Below, piece by piece: positions 45,645 to 53,684 of a stretch of DNA of 64,000 bases. A program made the translations under genes and the position numbers. The notes below the pieces were generated by a model. It did not search any database and was not told the DNA's origin. It saw only the letters and a program-made list of their open reading frames with translations. Where the stretch lies: contig JAMBOW010000002.1 of assembly GCA_023715865.1 (NCBI GenBank), forward strand, positions 744,001 to 808,000, in the 5' to 3' direction. Position 1 is the stretch's first letter. Each line of letters starts with the position of its first letter. The DNA comes from Neobacillus mesonae (GTDB lineage Bacteria > Bacillota > Bacilli > Paenibacillales > Paenibacillaceae).

Positions 45645-47000
45645 TTAAGGGTTTACTTTTTTGACGATAATTCGGGTGCCTTCCACTTTATGAACCAATA
45701 TCGGCTCATTTTTATCAATAAAGCTGCCCTCAGTAACGACATCGACTCGTTCCCCATCAACTACGGCTGTACCCGACGGACGAAGCGGAGTCAAGCTTGT
45801 TCCTTCCTTGCCCATTAAATCCTCTCTCGTCCGAATGGAAGAGTAGCCTTTGTCCGCCGTCATGCTGTCCCTTAGAATAAATCGGTTCCATATACCGCGC
45901 TCTTTAAATACAATAGCAACAATTATGACAACCGCTGTGGCTGCTGCTGCAGCAATACCAAGGGAGAGCAACGCGGTTTCCGTGTCGTAGGCAGCACGGA
46001 CAACCCCTGCAATCAAGCTGACCGAGCCCAAAATTCCCAATATACCGAAACTTGGAACGAACAGCTCAGCGACAAGCAGTGCAAGCCCGACTATGAAGAG
46101 GAACCAGGTCTCTGATCCGCCGATGCCTGCCACATAGCTTCCTCCGAAGTAAAGCGAAAAGCTGATGATACCAATAATGCCCGGAACACCAAAGCCCGGA
46201 ACAAACAATTCGATCAAAATACCAGCAATACCAAGGAACAATAGTATAGTTGATACTACGGGGTGAGTTAAGAAGCTCGATATTTTCTCAAATGTCGTCG
46301 GCTCCATGATGAATAGATTATCCTCTGAATAATCAAGCCATGCAGCGACTTCTGCGGGAGTTGAAGCAATCTCGTCCGCGTACCCAACCTCAAGCGCCTC
46401 ATTTGCCGTAAGAGAAATAACCTGCCCTTGCTCCTTCGTCTTATTGATCTCTGGCATCTCGACCACCATATTGAGGTCTGTCATGCCTTGAGCAATGGCA
46501 GCGTTTCTACCGTTCTTCTCAGCTGCAGCCTGCATGTTCGCTTTCCATGTAGCAACTGCCTTCGGGTCATCGATATAGTTGTTGCTTGCATCTACAAGCG
46601 CTGCTGCACCAATCGTGCTGCCTGGTGACATAGCGATATGATCTGCTGTTAGGGCAATGTAGCTCCCTGCCGAAGCAGCATCCCCATGAATAAAGGCAGC
46701 CACGGGAATTTCGCTGCTCTGAATCATATCTCCTATCTTTTTCGTGGTATCAACCAATCCACCCGGCGTATTGATTTGCAGCACAATAAGACCAGCTTCC
46801 ATCTGTTCGGCTTCCTTGAACCCGCGTTCCATAAACTTTTGAAGCCCGCGTTCAATAGGCTGATCCACTGGAATAACATATACAGCTCCGGCTTTTGCAG
46901 CCTGTGCAGGCGGTGCAAAAAATAAAGCAGAGAACATGGCGAGCAAAACAGCTGCAATGATGGCAATAGAGAAATTCCACTTTTTCAAGGTTTCTGCCAA
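45645..47000 (-). CDS. yqeZ: NfeD-family membrane serine protease (YqeZ)
   Basis: A 451-residue protein with a signal peptide, a ClpP-class protease domain (INTPGGLVDTTKKIGD; nucleophile Ser in GDAASAGSYIAL near residue 110), four to five membrane segments (about 240-370) and a C-terminal NfeD OB-fold (LRPSGTAVVDGERVDVV). NfeD proteins work with flotillins in membrane quality control. The TTG start at 47000 has GGGAGG 8 bases upstream. It lies in an operon with floA. Confidence 0.92.
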   Translation of the reverse strand: MAETLKKWNFSIAIIAAVLLAMFSALFFAPPAQAAKAGAVYVIPVDQPIERGLQKFMERGFKEAEQMEAGLIVLQINTPGGLVDTTKKIGDMIQSSEIPVAAFIHGDAASAGSYIALTADHIAMSPGSTIGAAALVDASNNYIDDPKAVATWKANMQAAAEKNGRNAAIAQGMTDLNMVVEMPEINKTKEQGQVISLTANEALEVGYADEIASTPAEVAAWLDYSEDNLFIMEPTTFEKISSFLTHPVVSTILLFLGIAGILIELFVPGFGVPGIIGIISFSLYFGGSYVAGIGGSETWFLFIVGLALLVAELFVPSFGILGILGSVSLIAGVVRAAYDTETALLSLGIAAAAATAVVIIVAIVFKERGIWNRFILRDSMTADKGYSSIRTREDLMGKEGTSLTPLRPSGTAVVDGERVDVVTEGSFIDKNEPILVHKVEGTRIIVKKVNP

Positions 47001-47084
47001 ATTTATAACCTCCCTCCTGTTTAAGTCTATAATGTCACCTTATGTCGTATACTACGCTATTGCAAGCATTTCGTTTCAAAAAAA

Positions 47085-47116
47085 AGAAAAAACACTCCCT
47101 GAAACAGGGAGTGTTT
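47085..47116 (-). terminator. Terminator after yqeY
   Basis: AAACACTCCCTG (47090-47101) pairs perfectly with 47105-47116, with a T run on the minus strand. Confidence 0.9.
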
Positions 47117-47125
47117 ACGGTTATG

Positions 47126-47569
47126 TTATTGCAGAAATTGTTGAACTGCTTGGCTCACCAGCTTGCCGTCCGCTTTGCCTTTAACTTTAGGCATAAGGGC
47201 CGACATAACTTTACCCATCTCGGCTTTCGAAGAAGCACCGGTTTCCTGGATGGTCTGCTGTACAATGACTTTAATTTCTTCTTCGGTAAGCTGTACGGGA
47301 AGATACTTGCTGATTATATCAATTTCCGCTTTGGCATTCTCCGCAAGTTCTGTGCGACCCGCTTTATCAAATTCTTGGAGGGCATCTTTGCGCTGTTTGA
47401 TTTCACGACTGAGGATATCAAGCACTTCGTTGTCATCCAAAGTTCTTTTCAAATCTATTTCAAGATTCTTAATCGTCGAACGAACCAATCGAATGGTGGA
47501 GAGTGTGAACTTGTCCTGACTCTTCATCGCTTGCTTCATATCTTCGTTCAATCGTTCGCTAAGATTCAT
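47126..47569 (-). CDS. yqeY: GatB/YqeY domain protein
   Basis: A 147-residue all-helical protein related to the tRNA-binding tail of GatB. It opens with LSERLNEDMKQAMKSQDKF and ends with a KADGKLVSQAVQQFL helix. Function not established. ATG 47569 lies 15 bases downstream of rpsU, as in most Bacillales, and the two are cotranscribed. Confidence 0.95.
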   Translation of the reverse strand: MNLSERLNEDMKQAMKSQDKFTLSTIRLVRSTIKNLEIDLKRTLDDNEVLDILSREIKQRKDALQEFDKAGRTELAENAKAEIDIISKYLPVQLTEEEIKVIVQQTIQETGASSKAEMGKVMSALMPKVKGKADGKLVSQAVQQFLQ

Positions 47570-47584
47570 GTTGTGTTAATCCTC

Positions 47585-47758
47585 CTAAAACTTTCTCTTA
47601 CGAGCAGCCTCGGACTTTTTCTTGCGCTTTACGCTTGGCTTTTCATAATGCTTGCGTTTCTTCACCTCAGCCAAAACACCATCTTTAGCGATGGAACGTT
47701 TAAAGCGACGAAGTGCAGCATCAATTGTCTCGTTTTTGCGAACTTTAGTTTCAGACAC
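47585..47758 (-). CDS. rpsU: 30S ribosomal protein S21
   Basis: Small basic ribosomal protein of 57 residues with [19 protein letters not shown] and a Lys/Arg-rich C-terminus. The start is GTG 47758, preceded by GAGGGAGGG; the open frame extends to 47803 but lacks a site. A near-perfect promoter lies upstream, and yqeY follows. Head of the superoperon region. Confidence 0.96.
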   Translation of the reverse strand: MSETKVRKNETIDAALRRFKRSIAKDGVLAEVKKRKHYEKPSVKRKKKSEAARKRKF

Positions 47759-47818
47759 CAGTTTTCCCTCCCTCCGACCAGACCGTCCAAGAGCATATAA
47801 CACGGTTCATCAAACTTA

Positions 47819-47848
47819 ATTATAGGTGAAAATTCGTTAGTGTGTCAA
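47819..47848 (-). promoter_or_regulatory. SigA promoter of rpsU-yqeY
   Basis: Perfect TTGACA (47843-47848) and perfect TATAAT (47819-47824) on the minus strand with an 18-base spacer, about 60 bases upstream of the rpsU GTG. Confidence 0.93.
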
Positions 47849-47904
47849 CCTCTATACCAATAAGAGCTAAAAAAGCTTGATTTACCGCATATTTTAGGCA
47901 CTCA

Positions 47905-48264
47905 TCAGCTGTGAGATTTCGAAATTCCGGTTAACGCACCAAGCCTTGCGCCCCCAAGAACATGGTAGTGCAGATGATTCACTGACTGCTCTCCATCCTT
48001 GCCGCAGTTGTTGATAAGCCGGTATCCTGATTCAGCAATACCCAGCTGTTTAGCAGCTTCTTGCGCTGCTTTGTGAATCTCGCCGATTAGAGCAAAGTCA
48101 TCTCCCTCTACATCATTCATTGAAGCAATATGCTTCTTCGGAATAACAAGAGCATGAGTTGGCGCTGCAGGCTGAATGTCATGGAAGACGATCACATGCT
48201 CATTTTCCAGCACTTTATTTGAAGGAATGGTCCCCTCTACGATTTTACAAAACAAACAATCCAT
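47905..48264 (-). CDS. HIT family nucleotide-binding protein
   Basis: A 119-residue histidine-triad hydrolase or transferase. The nucleotide-binding motif HLHYHVLGG is near residue 100, with CLFCKIVEG at the N-terminus and the IQPAAPTHALVIPKKHI strand. Resembles Hit of Bacillus; physiological substrate unknown. ATG 48264 follows AGGAGG. Confidence 0.93.
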   Translation of the reverse strand: MDCLFCKIVEGTIPSNKVLENEHVIVFHDIQPAAPTHALVIPKKHIASMNDVEGDDFALIGEIHKAAQEAAKQLGIAESGYRLINNCGKDGEQSVNHLHYHVLGGARLGALTGISKSHS

Positions 48265-48475
48265 GAATATACCCTCCTAAATGATCTAGTTATCAAACGC
48301 TAACCCATGAATAGCAATAATCAGGTCAACAAACCTTGGTCGTTCAAGGCTTTAACTGCCTTTCGCTCGTATAATGGGCTGCCATATTCTTATGTACAAT
48401 ACTGACTACTTTATCATACTAGTTCAGAACGGACGATTCAACAATTCCGGCGCTCCACTCCTCGATATAAAGGAA

Positions 48476-48505
48476 GACGCCCTCCTGACTAAGCAGGGGA
48501 GCGTC
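48476..48505 (-). terminator. Terminator after the Sm-like small gene
   Basis: GACGCCCTCC (48476-48485) pairs with GGGGAGCGTC (48496-48505) with one mismatch; the minus-strand tail is pyrimidine-rich. The rest of 48265-48526 is AT-rich, with a possible promoter for the HIT gene and no open frame I can support. Confidence 0.65.
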
Positions 48506-48526
48506 TCATGTCAAACCATTCAACTT

Positions 48527-48859
48527 TTAAATTAAAGGCAAGAGTGAAATCGCAGTCAGTGCAAATAGAGGCAGGACTAAGCGGTTAAAACGGCGGCGTC
48601 TGCCATGGTGATGGCCGAACCCGCCTCCAAATGGATAAAAACCTCGGTAATCTCCGCATGGCGAACAACCGTAATTTCCATGCATTGCATAAACAGGTGC
48701 TTGCATGTCGTAATCGCAGGTCATCGGCACGGCCAGGTAAACATTCTCATCATCGACGCTCTCTACGATGCCGTCGTGTACTGAACCGTCCTCCATCCAT
48801 ACAGATACATAGCGATACATGTGGTCGGAACACATTTTCTTTTTGTCATGCTTCTCCAT
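48527..48859 (-). CDS. Hypothetical small protein, Sm-like strand pattern, His/Arg-rich tail
   Basis: A 110-residue protein I do not recognise. Residues about 15-45 (YVSVWMEDGSVHDGIVESVD) look like the first strands of an Sm-like or SH3-like barrel. A Tyr/Gly/Cys-rich middle with a CSPCGDY motif follows, then HHHGRRRRF and a hydrophobic C-terminal segment (LVLPLFALTAISLLPL) that may insert in a membrane. Comparable small His/Arg-rich proteins occur in spore-formers, sometimes in spores. ATG 48859 follows AGGAG. Confidence 0.6.
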   Translation of the reverse strand: MEKHDKKKMCSDHMYRYVSVWMEDGSVHDGIVESVDDENVYLAVPMTCDYDMQAPVYAMHGNYGCSPCGDYRGFYPFGGGFGHHHGRRRRFNRLVLPLFALTAISLLPLI

Positions 48860-49037
48860 CGTTATAAAGCTCCTCCTTTAAATCAATAGACTCATACCCA
48901 CAACATATTCATTGCTGGGCAAATTGCCACTGAAAAAAAGAAAAAGAACAAACTAAATATACATATTAAGAAAATATCAAGAAAGTATCTGGTCTTTTGA
49001 CGCAAAAAATTCCGTTTCAATCCGATCCACAAAATTT

Positions 49038-52000
49038 CTAAAGCTGTTCCATTGCCACTTTGGACCCGCTGCCTGCATCCTCTGCCGGAGTAACAATCAG
49101 CTTCCTGGCCAGCCTTGCCCGAAGCTCGGGCACATGGCTGATGACACCGACAGCAAGATGATTATTGTGCAGCTTCTCAAGCGATGTAATGACCGTATCC
49201 AGCAGTTCGGAATCCAACGTTCCAAAGCCTTCGTCCAGGAAGAAAAACTGGAGCGGATATTGTCCGCGCAGCTGAATTTGAGCAGATAGGGCAAGAGCTA
49301 GAGATAGAGAAGTAAGAAAGGTCTCTCCACCCGACAACGTCGAAACTGGACGCTTCACTCCCCCATTTGCATCGTCCACAATGACAAAACCTCCGCCGGA
49401 ATCGACTTCAAGCGCATAGCGCTGCTTCGTGAGATAACGGAGACGGGCGGAAGCATCTCTGCTCACCTGCATCAGCTGCTCCTCGGCGATATACTCCACG
49501 AATGTATTGCCGCGGAAGACAGATTGCAGCTTGGACAGCTGCTCACCATATTGTTCCAGCTCTGAACGTTCTCCTTCAAGCTCCATCCATCGGGTATGTC
49601 GGCGTGTAATGTCCTCCAGATCGCGTTCTGCTCTCGCTTTGGCACGCATCGCTTCTTCATCCTGTGCTTTGATACTGCGAAGCTGCTCGGTCATAGATTG
49701 CCAATCTTCCTCAGTAAGCAAGGCTCCTTGGAGCTTCTGATCCAAGTCCTTCAAGCGTAAGGTCAATTCCTTCTCCTGTTCACGGAACTCTTGCACCGTG
49801 TGTTCAGACTTCGCTGTGATATCTGGAGTCAAATAAGCGGCTCTTACTTCACGTTCTTCCGTAAACGGTGAACGGCTGAGCTCAGAATCATACCGTGCAA
49901 TTACGTCCTTCAGCTGATCCTGAAGTGAATCGGCCGCCTGCCGGGACATGACCGCTTGCTTCACCGCATCCTGCTTCTTCATCTCCGCTTCCTGAAGCGC
50001 CGTCTTAGCAGATTTGGCTGCAGAGCGAATGTCCGTCAGCCTCGACGCACTCACCCGGAGAAGCGCCTCCGCTCGCTCATCTCCAACCAAGCTGCGGAGA
50101 CGGGCTTCTTTTTCGCGAAGCAGCTCAATTTTACCCCGCCATTCTGTCTCAAGCTGTGCGCGGCGTTTATCAATGGTAGACAGCTGCTGCTGCAGCTCTG
50201 TAATTGCAGCTGCTTTTTCCTCGAGAAAGATCACACTTTTATCGAGCCTTGCTTTGATCTCCTCCGCCTGGGCATCCCTTTCCTGAAGCGATTCGTAACG
50301 GCTCATCGCTTCTTCCGGCAGGATGCCGGGCAATTCGCGTGTCCAATCCGCGCGGATCGTCTCGCATTCGGCAGCGAGTACTTCCGTCCGAGCGGCCGCT
50401 TCCGTATGCTGGCTCGCGCAAGCGTCGTAAGCTGCTTGCGCGAGCAGTTTGCGCTGCCGCACAGAGGCAGCGCGCGTCTCCTGCTGCGCGGCTTCCGCGC
50501 GCAGCTGGGCTAGTGAGGAGGCAAAGCGATCCGCCGCCTCTTGATAAGTGCGGGTTCGCGACTCGTATTCGCGCACCGCAGCAAGCGCTGCAGCATGCAC
50601 AGCTGCAGCGGTCTCGGCCGCAGGCGCGGCTTCCGCCTGCGGTGTATTCTGGGCCGCAGCAGACGACGCGGCCCCGGGGTCTTGCTGCGCGAGAAGTCCG
50701 CGCAGCTCATGCAGCTGCTGGCGCAGGCCAAGGCGGAGCTCTCCGAGCTCTGCCGAGATGGCGCGCAGCTGCGCAAGGTCTTCTTCACGAGCAGCATCCG
50801 GCTCGTGAAGAAGCGTCTGCGGGTTCGGGTGATGCACCGAACCGCAGACGGAGCAAGGCGTGCCGTCTTGCAGCTCTTCAGCAAGACGTGCGGACAGATA
50901 TCTCAGCTCATTCTCCTTCAGCTCGCCTCGAAGTCTCTCCTCATATATGACAAGCTGCTCCAGATCTTGATTAAGTCGTTGACTGCTGAAGAGCAGCTCT
51001 TGTTCAAACGAACGAAGCTGACTGACAAGCAGCTCCTGTCCCTCTGCAAGCTTTAACTCCTCAGATGCTGCCTGATTCAGCTCTTCTGCTGCATTTTTCA
51101 GCTTGAGGTCAGCCGCGCTCCCTTGTGAGCGGGATTCGTTCAGCTTGTCCATTGCTGTGTCCAGCTTATGCTTCCTTGATACAGCTTCTGACAGTTCCTT
51201 TCTTTCCTGAGACTTCACTTCACAGGAAGCCAGACTGTCCTGAAGATCCTTGCGTCTTTGTAATCCCCGATGATGAAGATCCTGTTCTTTCAAGTAAGCC
51301 TGGTAAGTCTTATTGTACAAAGCTTCTTCTGCTTCTCTTTGCTCCTGAAGCATCTCTTGGGATTTGCTGAGGGTGTCGGTCTCCCGCTCCAGTTCCCGTG
51401 CCTGTTCAAGCTGCTCCAGACGAATAAGCAGCTGAGGTTCTTCCTCGGCTAGTACCTTTGCAGCCTGCTCTTCTTTGTGGGTACATTCGAGCGCGGCTTG
51501 TTCACAGCGCTCAAGCAGTACCCTCGCCGCTTCTGCAGCCTCCTGTCTTTTGGCCGATTCAGCCTGCGTTTTACTGAGCTCTTCCAAAATTGGAATGAGA
51601 CCTGCTGCCTTCGCAGACAAATCCAGCTGCTTTTCAAGCTCCGCAATTTGAGCCTGCTGCTGCAGCATTTCATTTAGTTGCTCACGATATTTGGAACGCT
51701 CCAGCAGCTGTTCTCTGACTTTAGCCATCCCTTCCGCTGCAGAAGACATCTCCTCCAGCTTCTTGCGCATGGCCACAGCCTGCAGCACGGCTTCGCGGAG
51801 ATTACGCTCAGCTTCTTCCAGAGCCTCTTTGCTCGCAAGGCCAAGTCCCTGCTGCTCCGCTTCTAACGCTTTTAGGCTGCTGTCGTTCTCTTTGACTTTA
51901 CGGCTCAGCTTAATCGAAAGCTGGTCTCCGTACTTTTCCAAATGAAATAAGCGTTGCAGCATCTGTCTGCGTTCTGCACCTTTAAGCGACAGAAACTCGG

Positions 52001-52469
52001 CAAACTTCCCCTGCGGAAGCACAACAGCACGCGTAAAATCATCCATCTTAAGCCCAATCATCTCTTCAACAGCACGATTGACTTCCGCCAGCTTGTCTGC
52101 CAGCACTTCTTCTCCCTCATCCGTAACGGCTACAAACCGGCTTACCGTATTGCTGATCGACACCTCACCCGTGCGTTTGAATCTTCGCTCAACACGGTAC
52201 TGCTGAATGCCCTTCTCGGATTGAAGTTCGAAGCTAAACGAGACATAAAGAGCATCTTCCGCCTGGTTCATGATTCCCTGTGTCCCGTTCACCGCACGCT
52301 CCACTTTTCCGTACATGGCAAGAGTAATCGCATCAAGTATGCTGGATTTCCCGCTGCCGGTTGGACCGAAAATACCGAACAGCCCCGTTTCCGTCAACGT
52401 CCTGAAGTCAATCTCCTGTACCTCCCGGTAGCTCTGCAGCCCGGACAATTTCAGCTTGACGGGTTTCAT
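49038..52469 (-). CDS. sbcC: Nuclease SbcCD subunit SbcC
   Basis: Rad50-type ATPase that with SbcD opens hairpins and cuts protein-blocked DNA ends. Walker A GPTGSGKS is at about residues 35-42, coiled coils flank a zinc hook (TPCSVCGSVHHPN, Cys539 and Cys542), and the C-terminal half has the signature STLSGGETFLTSLSLALA and Walker B FFFLDEGFGTLD. The descending coiled coil just past the hook (about residues 590-720) is unusually Ala-rich, and its DNA is visibly more GC-rich than its surroundings. The ATGA overlap with sbcD couples translation. Confidence 0.96.
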   Translation of the reverse strand: MKPVKLKLSGLQSYREVQEIDFRTLTETGLFGIFGPTGSGKSSILDAITLAMYGKVERAVNGTQGIMNQAEDALYVSFSFELQSEKGIQQYRVERRFKRTGEVSISNTVSRFVAVTDEGEEVLADKLAEVNRAVEEMIGLKMDDFTRAVVLPQGKFAEFLSLKGAERRQMLQRLFHLEKYGDQLSIKLSRKVKENDSSLKALEAEQQGLGLASKEALEEAERNLREAVLQAVAMRKKLEEMSSAAEGMAKVREQLLERSKYREQLNEMLQQQAQIAELEKQLDLSAKAAGLIPILEELSKTQAESAKRQEAAEAARVLLERCEQAALECTHKEEQAAKVLAEEEPQLLIRLEQLEQARELERETDTLSKSQEMLQEQREAEEALYNKTYQAYLKEQDLHHRGLQRRKDLQDSLASCEVKSQERKELSEAVSRKHKLDTAMDKLNESRSQGSAADLKLKNAAEELNQAASEELKLAEGQELLVSQLRSFEQELLFSSQRLNQDLEQLVIYEERLRGELKENELRYLSARLAEELQDGTPCSVCGSVHHPNPQTLLHEPDAAREEDLAQLRAISAELGELRLGLRQQLHELRGLLAQQDPGAASSAAAQNTPQAEAAPAAETAAAVHAAALAAVREYESRTRTYQEAADRFASSLAQLRAEAAQQETRAASVRQRKLLAQAAYDACASQHTEAAARTEVLAAECETIRADWTRELPGILPEEAMSRYESLQERDAQAEEIKARLDKSVIFLEEKAAAITELQQQLSTIDKRRAQLETEWRGKIELLREKEARLRSLVGDERAEALLRVSASRLTDIRSAAKSAKTALQEAEMKKQDAVKQAVMSRQAADSLQDQLKDVIARYDSELSRSPFTEEREVRAAYLTPDITAKSEHTVQEFREQEKELTLRLKDLDQKLQGALLTEEDWQSMTEQLRSIKAQDEEAMRAKARAERDLEDITRRHTRWMELEGERSELEQYGEQLSKLQSVFRGNTFVEYIAEEQLMQVSRDASARLRYLTKQRYALEVDSGGGFVIVDDANGGVKRPVSTLSGGETFLTSLSLALALSAQIQLRGQYPLQFFFLDEGFGTLDSELLDTVITSLEKLHNNHLAVGVISHVPELRARLARKLIVTPAEDAGSGSKVAMEQL

Positions 52470-53653
52470 GACAGAGCACCTCCTTCATCTTCGGTCATTG
52501 ACTCCTCTTCGTGAACGAGCTCCAGGAACAAGCGCACCAGGCTGTCATCCGGAGTCGCGCCTCCGGTCTGTCGCTGATAAAATCTTCGGAACACCTCATG
52601 TACCGGGAGCTCCGCACGCGCGGCACGAAGCTCCTGAGTCAGCATTTCCGGATAGACTGGACGAATATGGATAATTCCTTCACGGCTTTTACGAAGCTTC
52701 TGAATCTCCGCAATCGACATCGCCTCGCTGAGCGAAATTTCCAAATCGATATACGCATTTGCGTCCCTTCCTTCGTCCAGCCAGCGATAGACCTCAGACA
52801 GGCCTTCCTTCGCCTTCCATCTTACCAGCGGTTTACCGCTGCTAAGATACACTTCCTTCGCCACCGGCATCCCGCCTGGCACTACATCGACCATGACTAC
52901 AGATTTTGTCTGTCCTGCTTCAGAAAAGCTGTAGGCCAGCGGAGAACCGCTGTACCGAAGCATTCCCTCACCTTTAACGGATTGCGGCCGGTGCAGATGC
53001 CCAAGAGCAGTATACTGGGCACGAGTAGCCAGGGCTGAAGGATCGACTGTATAAGCTCCCCCGACCTGGATGGGTCTTTCTGAATCACTCTCAAGTCCAC
53101 CAAGCACATAAATATGACTCATGGCCAAATTGACAGTATCCTCGCGGAAAGAGCTTGCCAGATGCTTCATCAGCTCCCCGACACGCTCACTGTATGCCTT
53201 GCGCATTCCCTGTTCTTCGCCGTCCTGTGTAAACAGCTCGTTAAGTCTTGACTCAGAAGGATAAGGAAGCGCGGCTATTTTGGCTTCCTCACCCGTCCTC
53301 GCAGCATGAACCGTTATGATTTCCGAAGTCGGAAGTCCGACCAGCGTAATTCCTCTTCCGTCTACCAAAGGAGAGACCGAGGCAACCCGCTCCGGCTGAT
53401 CATGGTTTCCCGCAATAACAACTAGAGGTCTGCCTCCTGCTGTAAGACGAGCGCAGGCATCGTAGAACAGCTGCTCCGCAGCTGCAGGCGGATTGACCGA
53501 ATCATACACATCTCCCGCCATTAAAATGACGTCTGCCTGTTCCTCATCCGCCAGGGTGACCAGCTCATCCACAAAAGCCTCCTGCTCTTTCAGCCTACTC
53601 CTGCCTTCCAGCGTTTTGCCGAAATGCCAATCTCCCGTATGCAATATCCGCAT
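52466..53653 (-). CDS. sbcD: Nuclease SbcCD subunit SbcD
   Basis: Mre11-type metallophosphoesterase. Metal motifs: HTGDWHFGKTL near the N-terminus, MAGDVYDSVNPP, AGNHDQPE, MSHIYVLGG and GHLHRPQ. The C-terminal region (residues about 260-395) is the capping and SbcC-binding part. Starts ATG 53653; overlaps sbcC by 4 bases and follows addA by 31 bases. Confidence 0.95.
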   Translation of the reverse strand: MRILHTGDWHFGKTLEGRSRLKEQEAFVDELVTLADEEQADVILMAGDVYDSVNPPAAAEQLFYDACARLTAGGRPLVVIAGNHDQPERVASVSPLVDGRGITLVGLPTSEIITVHAARTGEEAKIAALPYPSESRLNELFTQDGEEQGMRKAYSERVGELMKHLASSFREDTVNLAMSHIYVLGGLESDSERPIQVGGAYTVDPSALATRAQYTALGHLHRPQSVKGEGMLRYSGSPLAYSFSEAGQTKSVVMVDVVPGGMPVAKEVYLSSGKPLVRWKAKEGLSEVYRWLDEGRDANAYIDLEISLSEAMSIAEIQKLRKSREGIIHIRPVYPEMLTQELRAARAELPVHEVFRRFYQRQTGGATPDDSLVRLFLELVHEEESMTEDEGGALS

Positions 53654-53684
53654 ATTACGTCTCTCACTCCTTTATGCTGCATTT

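Noticed and set aside
47042..47800. Plus-strand frame across yqeY and rpsU
   Set aside because: It spans two certain minus-strand genes, their terminator and their ribosome binding sites.
49956..50950. Several plus-strand frames in the GC-rich part of sbcC
   Set aside because: GC-rich coiled-coil DNA yields open shadow frames; sbcC motifs on the minus strand are complete.
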